64,000 nucleotides of DNA from Bacteroidales bacterium (GTDB lineage: Bacteria > Bacteroidota > Bacteroidia > Bacteroidales > P3). The position numbers were made by a program, and so were the translations under genes. Shown here piece by piece: positions 9,193 through 20,800 of the stretch. Position 1 is the stretch's first letter. Each line of letters opens with the position of its first letter. The notes beneath the pieces were generated by a model. That model saw only the letters and a list, made by a program, of their open reading frames with translations, was not told where the DNA came from and made no database searches. The stretch covers positions 1 to 64,000 of the forward strand of contig JAILAT010000022.1 in assembly GCA_024681475.1 (NCBI GenBank), read 5' to 3'.

Positions 9193-9246
9193 CTTTGTAT
9201 TATTATTTTGTTTAATAATCAATAATCATCGCTTTAAATATTCAAT

Positions 9247-10434
9247 CTACCAACCGGTAACTCCCAGGTATTGGATTAGCCATTCTTTGGTGGCGTTAAT
9301 GAAAATCAATGCTCCCGTTTCGTGTGCGGGTTGCCCCATAATGCTGCCGAAATCGTCAACCATCACATCAATGTCCGTTACACCTTGATGTTGCAGAAAT
9401 GCCAAGAGATTCAGGGTGTTCTCCACTGGCACGGCGCCGTCTTGTGTGTGATGCACCAGCAGGATTTTTTCGTCACTACGCGGAGTCCAGCCCTTGCAGA
9501 TATTATCACTCTCGAGAGCTTCGGTCATCAGACGCGAGTAGTAACTATTGGTATCCATCATTGTGGGGGTGATAAATGAGCTGATATCGTATGTTCCCAC
9601 AAGGTCGTCTATTTCCTGTCGTGTGTAGTTCTTGCTGAGTACCCATTCATCGATATGACTCAAGACAGGTTCGACAAACATGCTGTCGCGAGGGATATCG
9701 AGTTGTTTGAAGTGGTTGTATGACAACATGACACTGATAACGGTACTTGGCATAGCAGAACGGTCTATAACCACAAAACGGCGGTAGGTGGCGGGAAGGT
9801 CATACGATCCGGCACCTGCAAATGTCTTGGTAAAATGAATATCGGGATAGCTTTCGTTGACCAGCCGCAACACTGCCATGGCAGTCTGGCCACCTTGCGA
9901 ATAACCGGCATTGAAGAGGTTGTCCTTCCATTTAAAACCCATATCGGCAAGCAGCTTACGACCCTCAACAAGCGCATCGACAGCAGACTGTGCATTGGTT
10001 TGGCTGATGCAATACGCCTGCGGCTTGTCCTCTGTGATACCGAAGCCGTAATAGTCAGGTGAGATGGTTATCAGTCCACTTCCTACCACCAAAGCCTGTT
10101 CGCTGAGGTTTCCTCGTGAAGGACACTGATTGGCGCGATAGATTGTGAAGTGGTTATACAGCAAGATGCCTTCCGCGATGTCCGAAGTGGTCAGTTTGTC
10201 GCTCATGGTAATGGTACCTGACAGTGTCACTGGGTTTCCCCAAGGGTCTGTCGACGGATATGTGAAGTTGTAAACCATCATGTGGTTTGCATTATCGTGG
10301 ACAGTGCCAGTGACCTGCGCCGTAGTGGTATGCTGCTCTTCAGGGGTGTCCTTGGTGCACGATGCCAACACGGAGGCAAAGGTGAGCGCTATTGCTACTA
10401 TTGTGAAAAAACTTGATTTGTTATTATTTGTCAT
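9247..10434 (-). CDS. Alpha/beta-hydrolase lipoprotein, secretory lipase-like
   Basis: This 395-residue protein starts with a lipoprotein signal peptide; the lipobox LASC puts the lipidated Cys near residue 26. The hydrolase fold shows a nucleophile elbow GYSQGG (Ser about 179), a probable acid in HHTQDGAVP (about 327-335) and a probable His in AHETG (about 367). This layout resembles secretory triacylglycerol lipases and prolyl-oligopeptidase-like esterases. Substrate unknown. It follows tilS by 30 bases and precedes the FGE/SPOR gene by 54 bases on the same strand, so co-transcription is likely. Confidence 0.75.
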   Translation of the reverse strand: MTNNNKSSFFTIVAIALTFASVLASCTKDTPEEQHTTTAQVTGTVHDNANHMMVYNFTYPSTDPWGNPVTLSGTITMSDKLTTSDIAEGILLYNHFTIYRANQCPSRGNLSEQALVVGSGLITISPDYYGFGITEDKPQAYCISQTNAQSAVDALVEGRKLLADMGFKWKDNLFNAGYSQGGQTAMAVLRLVNESYPDIHFTKTFAGAGSYDLPATYRRFVVIDRSAMPSTVISVMLSYNHFKQLDIPRDSMFVEPVLSHIDEWVLSKNYTRQEIDDLVGTYDISSFITPTMMDTNSYYSRLMTEALESDNICKGWTPRSDEKILLVHHTQDGAVPVENTLNLLAFLQHQGVTDIDVMVDDFGSIMGQPAHETGALIFINATKEWLIQYLGVTGW

Positions 10435-10464
10435 TTTGCTTTGTTATTATTTCAGGTATAAGTA

Positions 10465-11838
10465 TTATAATCTTGCATGGAGCACTTCGCTGGTAGTCGA
10501 CGTGACGGCGGCGATGCCGCTGGCACGCAGGCCTACGAGCCATAGCACATGGCCGTCGGCATCGCAGAGGAGCCAGACTTGGCGTTTCTGTTCCAGATTG
10601 AGTTTTATGTCTTTGAAATAGTCGCTGAGCTTGCGGCTGCCGTGCATTCCGAAGGGTTGGAAGCGGTCGCCTTCGCGCCAGTGGCGCAGGGTCAACGGGT
10701 ATTTCACTTTCTCCATGTCGAAAAGCGCCTCATTGGGTGGCAACGCCGGGCAAGGCATTTGCGGTGTCTCGACCGTAAGACGAAGCGGGATAGGCAATGC
10801 CTCCATGTCATAGGTGTCAGCAATCATATATTCATCATCTTCCTGCCGCAATGGATATACATAGAGCTGGCTGCGATCCTTAATAAGGCGATGCGTGGGC
10901 GACAGGAACTGCTTGCCGGGCTGGCCGTCGAGGGCATCAAGTATCTGTCTGCACAGCGTTGCGGTGAAGCCATAGGGGCGCAGCAACTCAAAGAGCACTG
11001 TCGCCGGTGCCACGGTGGCACGAAGCGCGGCGATGTCGATGCTGTATTCTCCCTCTTCCGGCTTCAGCAGCTTGCGATGGGTATCCACCGCCTCGTTGTA
11101 GAGCAGCTCGGCCTCGGCAAAGCGCGCCAAGTTGTCGCTCATCACAGTGTCGATGGCGGGCTCCATATCGCGCAGCAGCGGCATGAGTTGCAGCCGGATC
11201 CGGTTGCGCAGATAGGTCGGCTCGGCGTTGGTGTAGTCCTCCACATATTCCAGACGCTCGCACTTCACATAGTTGTCGATGTCGGCGCGGCCAAAACACA
11301 ACAGCGGCCGCACCAGCCAGAGCGGCGCGTCTAGGGGGCGACCCTCTGCAAAGGGGCTACGCACTTTGATGCCATGCAGACCGGCGATGCCGGTGCCACG
11401 CATCAGATTGATAAAGAAAGTCTCCGTAGCGTCGTCGCGATGATGTGCCGTAGCCAACACTTCGTAGCCATGCTCTACCATCACCTCCTCGAAGAAGGCG
11501 TAGCGTAGGTGTCGTGCAGCCTCCTCAATGGAGAGATGGTGCTGAGCGGCATAGGCCTGTGTGTCGCACTGCTTCACATAACAGGGCACCCCATAGCTCT
11601 CTGCAAGGCTACGAACAAACTGCTCGTCGCGGTCACAATCGCCGGGGCGCAGATGAAAGTTGCAATGGGCGATGGCGAAGCGCTGTTTAGCTTCCCCACC
11701 GTTTTCCTCAGCCATATAGCGTGCCAGTAGATGGCACAAAGTGACCGAGTCACGGCCACCGCTGACAGCAAGGAGCACCTGCTGTCCAGGGGTCAGCAGG
11801 TGCTCTTGTGCGATAAAGTGTCGGAAACGACGATACAT
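10465..11838 (-). CDS. tilS: tRNA(Ile)-lysidine synthase TilS
   Basis: TilS ligates lysine to C34 of tRNA-Ile(CAU), changing its codon from AUG to AUA. The 457-residue protein has the PP-loop ATPase motif SGGRDS (about 26-31), the family motif HHRDDATETFFINLMRGTG (about 132-150), a helical middle region, and the C-terminal TilS domain (WREGDRFQPFGMHGSRKLSDYF). Length is normal for Bacteroidota. The ATG lies two bases after the stop of the 3925-residue secreted protein, so the two are probably translationally coupled, which ties an essential gene to expression of the large protein. Confidence 0.95.
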   Translation of the reverse strand: MYRRFRHFIAQEHLLTPGQQVLLAVSGGRDSVTLCHLLARYMAEENGGEAKQRFAIAHCNFHLRPGDCDRDEQFVRSLAESYGVPCYVKQCDTQAYAAQHHLSIEEAARHLRYAFFEEVMVEHGYEVLATAHHRDDATETFFINLMRGTGIAGLHGIKVRSPFAEGRPLDAPLWLVRPLLCFGRADIDNYVKCERLEYVEDYTNAEPTYLRNRIRLQLMPLLRDMEPAIDTVMSDNLARFAEAELLYNEAVDTHRKLLKPEEGEYSIDIAALRATVAPATVLFELLRPYGFTATLCRQILDALDGQPGKQFLSPTHRLIKDRSQLYVYPLRQEDDEYMIADTYDMEALPIPLRLTVETPQMPCPALPPNEALFDMEKVKYPLTLRHWREGDRFQPFGMHGSRKLSDYFKDIKLNLEQKRQVWLLCDADGHVLWLVGLRASGIAAVTSTTSEVLHARL

Positions 11839-11840
11839 CG

Positions 11841-14800
11841 TTACCGTTTGAAGGTCATTTTGCGCATCAGGCGCTCACCGTTCATCTCGATGCCGTAATA
11901 GTAGACACCCGAAGACAGACGCGAATCGCCATACTGGATGGTGTGGTCGCCCTCGCTGAAGTGCTCGCTACGCTGGTAGACCATACGGCCCATCTCGTCC
12001 ATGACGAAGAAGCGCACATCGCCGGCAGTGGGCAGATGGAACTGGATGTTCGTGACACTCTCGTAGGGGTTCGGGTAGTTCTGATCCAGCGTCATGCCTG
12101 TAGGTTTGGGTGCCACAGGTATACCCTCGAAGTAGTTGATGGCGCGCACCGCAGAGGTCTGGTTGTTGGTGACATTGACATCCTCCACCTGGGTAACATA
12201 GCCTGTACCGACATAGGTGCGGCTGGGGCTCTTGGGTATCGTGGGAGTGAAGTCAAGCGAGTAGATCTCTCCAGGAGCGATGACACGCTGGATATTCTTG
12301 GTGGTGATGGAGTCGCCATTGATTTTGGCCGTGATGGTAATCTTACGGTCTAAAGTGGAGTTGATGTTACCGACGTTCTCGATGGCCAAACGGACATGGC
12401 ACTCATCCTCACGGTTTTCCTCCACCAACACCTCCACAGCGCGGAAGTCGACTATCGGGGTGCCGATGACATTGGTAGTATCGTTTGAACGGTCATTGTC
12501 TTCCTCGTTGAACACAAAGGCTGTCACGTAGTTGTAGTACTCGTTGTGAGCCGGCAGTGTGTCGGGGAAGCGGTAATGCATCGTGGTGAGAGCGGCAAAC
12601 GGGTCGCTGTCTTCAAGATGTACATGTCTACGTATCAAGGTGTTGGTATCGTTGTAGTACCAGAATCCCACATCGAAATCGGTGACGCTGCGGGCGCCGA
12701 CATTGTCGATGGTGACGTGGATGTACACATTCTGGAAGTTGCGCTCCACCAAGACCTCGCGGGCCTTCAGGTCGGTGATGGCCGAGATACCGTTGATGGT
12801 CTTGTCGATAGTGTCGTTGTAGACATAGTCGTCGTTGGGCATGTTGACAAAGGCAGTCATGCTCATCGTACCCATCGAGGCACGCACACGGTGGTGGAAT
12901 GTGTAGTTAAAGTATTCGAACGATTGCAACTCGCGACCCAACAGTTCGACGAAGTTCACCGTCTCGGTATAGGTCACGTTGCCGTTGTATACATAGGTCA
13001 CTTCGCACTGCGACACCGGCGCCTGGCCATAGTTACGCAGTCGTGTCGTCACCGTGATAGAGTCGCCAGCCACAATGCGGTCTGTCGGCGACAAGAAGCT
13101 GACCATGGCCATATCGTTGTCCAGAGGACTCAGGATGAAGTCCATGCAAGTGGTGTCGTTCTCCAGATAGATATCCATATTCACCGTCGTATAGGCGCAA
13201 ATCTGGAATGTGTCGGGGAAGTCGCTCCTCACGATGAACGGATCACTGAAGGAGTACATTGCCGTTTCGTTGGGAGCCAAGCCCGTCTCGGATATGAAGG
13301 TTCCCGTCTTGGCCAAGAAGGCTCCATAGGGACGGTATGCCAATGAGACCTCATAGATAGTGTCGAGACCAAAGTTTTTGATAATAACATGCGGGTTGAG
13401 CGTCTGACCGAACTGCGGATGGAGAGGATATGTCAGAGCTACGACGCCCACGTCGACATTACGGCGAGCCTTGCCGACGACAAAGTTGTCGATGGCCACA
13501 CCGTCGCATGGGTCGCTGCCCGGGCGGGCATGGTAGACAAAGCGGAACTGCACCAGCTGCTGGAAGTCGCCACTGACGAGGCTCGTGGGGAACACATAAT
13601 GGACATAGGTGTATCCCGGCGAGGTACCCGTCCAGCCTTCGCCGCTGTTGTACCACAACGTGTCGTTGGCCGAACCCATAGTCTGCCATTTGCCCTGATA
13701 GTCGTAGAATTCCATTGTCAACGTATGGCCTTCGGCAATATCTGAAGCCATCCAGAACTCTATTGTGTCAGGACGTATCTGCGAGATGTTGATCTTCGGC
13801 GTGTAGAGGAAACTCAGGTTGCCCTTGTTGCCAGGCATGACGAAGCCCGTCAAGTTGGTGGCCCACACACACGAGTCGCTCATCGCGGTCATAATGTTGG
13901 GCTTGTTGGGCACGCCACGCTGGAAGAGGTTGGTGCCATATGCATTGTAGCCACGAGGAGCATACCAGATATCCTTGGTTTCGAAATAGTCGACAAGTCT
14001 CAGCGTGATGGTGTCGAAGAGGTGATACTCATACCAGATGGTATCGTTTTCGGGGATGGTGTCGCCTGCTGTCTCAGCCACAAGCTTCACAGTCGTCGTT
14101 CCAAATTTGAAGGGACGGTCGGGCAGCGCCACTTCGACGCTGTGGCCAGGCTGCAGATCACCGGTCCAGTTGATGACGCCTCGGGCCGAATGGTCGGTGG
14201 GATCACCATCGATGAGGGTATACGATATTGATGCCTCGGTGATGGGTGTAGCACCTTTGTTCGAGATCATGAATGTGACCGGCACATTAGCGGAATCCAG
14301 TATTGGGCTACGCGGTGCGACGATACGCGTGGCAGCGATGTCAACCAGTGGCGGCACATCCTCGATGTAGAGCAGATAGTCGTGTGCACATCCGAACTCG
14401 ATGGCATCTTCACCGTTAGGACCCTTGGGCTCTATGCCGGCCTGCTGCAAGATTATACGCATACGCATATAGCCTAGCGCAATGGAGTCGGGAAGTGTGA
14501 AGAGGAACTTCTCCGGGTTGCGCGAACGGACGGTGTCGCCATAGACGAGCTCTGTCCAGTTGTACTGGTAATCATCGCCCAGATAGAAGGTTCCGTCACG
14601 GTCGTAGTCGATATACACCGACAGGTAGCCCGAAGTATTGTAGTCACTGTAGTCATCACTGTTGGCCACCTCGATAATCATCGTATCCTGCGTACCCTTT
14701 ATCATGTGGAGCACCGGAACTGCCGGGTTGGTATAGTTGGCGAAGTTGATATAGTCGTGACCAATCTCAGGCAGCAGGTTGTCCAGCGAGCTGTAGGCCA

Positions 14801-17800
14801 CATGGACAATGTCGAGACCCATCGTATTGGCGATGTTAGGCAGCTGATAGGCTTGTTCGGTCAGGGCCGTGAACTGGTAGATGTTACGCAAGGTATCGTT
14901 CAGACGCACCTGCTCGTTGGCGAGGTCAGTCCATGTACGCAGTTTATAGTTCTGACCCCATGCGGGGATGTTCATCAGCGAATCGAAGCGGTAGACGTAG
15001 ACCTGGTCGGGCTGAATCGTCGCCGGACACACCTCGTGGACCTCCTGCAACAGCTGATTCTGTTGGCTGAAGAGCTGGTAGACGACAGGAATGTTGGAGA
15101 TGGGCGCGGTACCGTAGTTGATGATACCCACCTTCACCGAATCTTGCGACATGTAAACCATGTGCGGCAACGGTTCCTCGATACTCACAATAGCAGCGTC
15201 AGGATTCACACGTGGATTCAGATACACATGAGCCTGAGAATAGTAGCTCGTACAGCCCGTGGTGCTCACACAGCTCAAGAAATACACAGAGTCGTGGAAA
15301 TATTGCGGTGTCTCCCACCATGTAGAAGCATTGTAATTGTTCGGAGCATGGAATGGCTCTGCCAGCGAGTCGCGATACCAGCGTATCGGTCTGTGGATCT
15401 GTGCACCCGTAGGCGGCACATCGGTATGGCTGGCGAAGATGGTATCCCACGTAGCATACGGGATGTGCAAATCGGGAGCCACAGGACTGCTGGGCGTGTA
15501 TTTCGAGGTTACGTTCACATTGCTCGTCGTGTCGTTGTTGGGCTTCTGGTCCCACTGGTAGGTGACGTTGGCACGGCAGCGCACCTGGATATCCTTGGCG
15601 ATGCTCGTAGGATAGAGATTGAAGGTATTGTTGAAGGTCATTGTCACCGAGGCCAATGGCTCGATCTCAGAAGGCAGTGTCTGCGTCTCGGTGAACGATA
15701 TGGGTAGCGTCGGGACCGTCACACCTGCAGTGTTCAGAGTAGCCTGGAAGCCTAACTGCACAGGATAGGTGGTCGGCACAGCGTGCATACCCGTGTTGGT
15801 CAGCGTGATACTCACCACAGTATTGTGCAGACGGCAGCCGTCGCCCGATTCCACTACCAAGTTACTGGCCTGGAGGTTCCAGCGCATATTGATGAAGACG
15901 GGAACTATCAGCGTGTTGTTGGCTGGAATAGAATCGTTGGCCATCGGGAAGTGGATGATGATATTGTGTGTGTCTATTGCACCCATGGGTACCACAATCC
16001 ACGTGGAGTCAATCACCTCCGACTGTGGCTGCATCTCGGCAATGTGCATCATTTGCGACGAAGTGTTGGTATTGCCCGTGCCGTCGAGCTCGGCCCACCA
16101 CGTCAGGTTCGACTCGGTAGAGGTTCCATCGTTGAACAGACGCACCACAATCTTCATCGAGTCACCTTCGATCACAGTGGACACGCCCAACTCAGGCTCG
16201 TAGACGTCGGTCACGGCGATGTTGTGGATGCTACGGGCATATTCGTGGGCACCCATCGTGGGGCTAGGAATCTGCGGACGTGTCGTGCCGTCGATATCCT
16301 TAGGCACAGCGGTATTGTATTGTGCCAGCTCGCAGAACGAACCTATCGAAAGGTGCAGGTCGTCGGGGCTCACATAGTAGGCAGGCATATTGTACGAGTT
16401 GGCGTCTTGGCTGTTCTGCTGACGCAGCTCTTCGAAGGTGGGCAGTTCAACGCCACCCCAGTATGCCAGTCGCGTAGGAGAGTTGGAGTAGTAGTTGTTG
16501 TAATTCGAAGTGGTGATGTTGGCGGCCAACTGGGCATAGTAGGCATAGCCCTTGCTCTGGTTGGTGAAAACATTGTTCATCACATAGGCACCTGTTCCGC
16601 TACCACGCACCGTGAAGGCGCACGTCGTAGGCATGTTGAGGCCGACGTTCACATTGCAGGTGTTGTAGTATACGTTGATGTACTCACAGGTATCCAGCCA
16701 GATACCTGCCGACACGATACCGGCAGTATTCGTACCGACGCATGCCGTCATATTGTTGTATACCGTGCTTCGCAACGCGTTGCTGGAGCTTACGCGAGCC
16801 AGATGGATGCCCTGTTTGCCACCATTACGCTGGTCTGACAGCACCACATTGTTGGCCTCCAAAGTCAGCGGACCGTTGTGCTCGGCCACAAAGATACCCG
16901 TCAGGGCACGGCTGGAGATGTTGACACCGGAACGCACATTGTTGCCAGTGATATATACCTCGTCGAGCTTGCGCAGATAGACACCCATGCTCCAGAAGTT
17001 GGTCACATGGCTGTTGGTCAAGAACAAGCCATACGACGAACCCAGCACGGGGACCATGCTGCGCACTCCGTAGTAGCCGCTGTCGATCCAGCACGAATCG
17101 AAATACAGGTAGTGTACATTCTCACCCACTATCACGCAGGAAGAGTTGACGTGATTGACGGTTCCTTTCACGCGCACCACGGCATTCTCAAAGTGGATAT
17201 TCTCCACATTGGCCAGATTGATGACGTTGGAGTAGTTGCCCGAGGCGTTGGCATAGAAAGACATATTTTTGAAGGTGACGAACCTGGCGCCGTCGATATT
17301 GATCACATAGTTGTTGGCCTGTACTGGCTGGTAGCGTAGCATCACATCGGAAGCATTGCCGCTGGCCGAGCGGAAGGTCACGGTGTTCAGCGCCGACGCT
17401 CCGCGCACACTGCCAAGTTGTATCTGCTCATTGTAGATTCCGTTCTGCACCTCGAACACCACAGCGCCGTCCACACCGGCATGATACAGCGTGTCGATGG
17501 CGGTGGTGAAGTTGGCATAGTCGCCCGTGGCACCGATGGTGTAGGTACCCGTGCAGAAGCTGACATTGATGGTGCTGTGGATGGTGTCGTTGGTATGGAT
17601 GGTATCGTCGGAAACAATCACCACTGCCGTCAACTGGTGACGACCTGGCGTGAACGACGGAGTAGCCACGGTGATGGTGCTCGTAGCCTGCGGTGCCAGC
17701 GTCGTGGTGCCCGAATAGGTACCCATCGTGGTGTCGACCCAGTAGTTGATAGTGTAGTTGCTTGCCGGCGAACCGCCCAGGTTGGTGATAGTCACATCCA

Positions 17801-20800
17801 GGTTGTTGTTGCCGCACGACGAGAAGCTCACGGTGTCCCAGCCTGCGGGCCACTGGAGGGCAAGGTCACAAGCAGGACGGTTCTCCACAGCCACATAGAT
17901 AGGTGTCGTCGGGCCTTCGCAGTTCGGGTCGTCGAAGCCGAAGAGGATGTCGGGACGGTTGGGGGAACGCGAACCGTTGGCAGTAGTGTTGCTCAGGTCG
18001 TTGTTGTTGTCGTTCTTGTAAAGCACCGTGTTGGCGCCGCCATTCGTGTAACGCGTACGGGCGCCCTGAGTGATGGCAGCAGGAAGCGCATGGGTCACCT
18101 GAACCACAATGTTCGACACGCCATCCCACACAAAGGGTGTCTGGAAGTTATGTGTAATCCAGCCCTTGCTGGCGTTACTGATAGTCAGCGAATTCTGGGT
18201 GCTGCGTGCGGTCACGGGCAGCCAGTTGCCGTTGGAAGTAAAGGTGGCCTTGGAGGTAGTATCCATCGACACGGTGAAGTAGTCGAAAGTCATAGTGCCA
18301 GCAGGGGCCATGATAGTGTCCAGATAGAACGACACCGAGTTGATGACACCGGCGCTGTGGCCAGCCTCGATCAGTTGCGATGCCAGGTACAGATACTGCT
18401 CCCTGACGTATTTCTTGTTGGGGTTATATGGCGAGGGGAAGGCAGTGGCACCAGTCATAGTTGCCAATGTACCCACGTGCGTAGGACGGTTCACCGTACC
18501 CAAAGCCGACACATAGAAGGTGTCGTCGCCATATAAATAATTGGTTTCATATATATTTATTGTGTCAAGCACATTCATGTTGCGGTCGTACCACACCAGC
18601 GAATCGGCAATCACGGCAGCGTTGGAAGTCAGTATGGCGCGTTGGCCGTACTGCACTGTGTCGTAGTGGTTCACGCTCACCACTCCAGGCTGATACGACG
18701 ATTCAACCTGCTGTCTCACCGTGTCGTTGAACAGGGTCACATCGTTGTTCTGGTGGTCCACCAGCACCTCGACGTTGAAAGTCTGTGTACCGCTGGTGAC
18801 GGTGAAATCGATAGGCAGTGAGAAGGTATGAATCGTCTGGCCATGTGCCGGGATGGGCGACAGCACATCGGAACACACCAGTGTGCCATTCAGTTTCAGG
18901 CGAGCCGTCACGGTGTCGGACTGCACCATACCGTGGTTGTAGATTGTCACCGTAATGGGCTCCACGCCGACACCGCAGCCCGAGGGAATAGCCAGGCTGT
19001 CGAGCTCAAGGTCGACCTGAGGCTGTGAGGCGATGTGGATGGTCACTGTCGTGTAGTCGCTCTCGCAGCCATTGTCGGTGAAGCGCACCACGTTGCTGTT
19101 GGGAGTACCCATCGTCATCATGTGCGATGCGTCGGCTGTCTGCCAGAACTGCTGTGTGTTGGAGGGTGTCTGCGAGGCGTTGGTAGGCCATCCTTTGCGG
19201 ATCACGCCAGTGCTAGTCTGCTCCAGTGTGATGCCGCTGCCAGCCCATACCCACGTGGGCACCTGCTGGTTGGTCCACTGCGTCAGGTTGGTGATATTGT
19301 TGAAAGCCACAGCGTCGACAAGGCCATGGCCGTCGCGATACAACACTGCAAAGTGGATGTTGCCATAGTTCTGATTGTTGCCGGCCACGGCGATGTTGGT
19401 ACCGATGGTCTTGGTCGAGTCCACTGTATTCATGCCCGTTCGCCACTGCACCACCAGCATCTGGTGAGGCTCTATGGTCACATTGGGCATCACAAAGGTC
19501 TTGTTAAATGCGCTGGTGCTGCTGACCAGTTGCATCGTGTCGCCGAGCAGGTTGACAGGGCCGTCGCCCACGTTCATCAGCTCCACGGCCACCGTACCGC
19601 CGCTGCTAGTGGCGTTCATCCACGTGGGCATCGGGTAGGTCACACCGTCGCCATTGTTGCGCAGCTGCACCTCGCTGATTTTCACCAGACCCAAGGAACG
19701 GCGCTGACGGATGTAGAAGGTGGTGTCGCTATAGAGGATACCCGTGGTGTATGTGTTGCCTCTGAAGAATGGAATCGTCGACGTGGGAGCGTCATACCAG
19801 TATACCGTCGACGAGTCGGCACGGCTGCTGTTGTAGACGTTGTTGCGCCAGGTCTGCACGCCGTTGCTCACTGCCACGGTGGCTTGAGTGCTGTAGCCCA
19901 CCGTCATGTTCACGGCATTGGGTGCCGGGAAATGATAGTTCGATGTCACCGTGAAGCCGGTGGTGTCGTTGGCGGGGTTCGGGTCGATGGTCGAGGTCAG
20001 CCAGAAATAGAACTGGTAGGTCGAGTCGAGCAATCCGTTCACAGGGAACTGCAGTGTCGCCGTGGTGGCGAAATGGATGGTGTCGTTGGCAGGAATAGTT
20101 CTGTTGATCGACACGTTGCCCGACAAGCCGCCCACCATCACGCCGGGCGTCGTGGTGCGCGAATAGGTCAACGTCAAGTTCTGTGTACCAGGGGTGAAAG
20201 CGTTCACGCCCGAGTTCTTGATCACCAGCTCAATGCTGGCGCTAGCGGTGCCGTCGCAGTATTCTGCGTCGGGGCTCAGCATGTCGATAATCTCAAAGTC
20301 GTAAGGCAGCGACGAGAATTCGAAGCCGCCCACACAGGGCGACGTGGCGTCGCGCTGCGTGCCGAAGATATCGTCGGTCACCTCAGCAATCGGCATAGCG
20401 TGGTTCTTCACATTTTGGCTGTAGGAACGCAAGTCGGTCACTGTGGAGTTCAAGAAGGCGGGGTTCACATTCTGCGACGAGTTGTCCTGAGGATACTGTG
20501 CCAGCCAGGTGCTCATCGTCATGCAGTTCACTCCGTTGTATTTGTTCAGTACGGGTCCATTGCTGTAATAAATATTGTAACCGATATAGTTGGTGGCACC
20601 CGAGGTGGGTATGTAGTTGAATGCAAAGTTCGACGTGTCCACGCACGCCACGATGTTGTTGTAGAACTGGCTGTTCAAAATCTCGCTGCCGCCGAAGGTG
20701 GCTGCGGCGATACCGCCACGGCTAGGAGCCATCAGTTTCACGCTGTTGAACACCACCTTGGCATATTCGGCGTTGATGATGTTGAGGGGCGTGGTAAGCA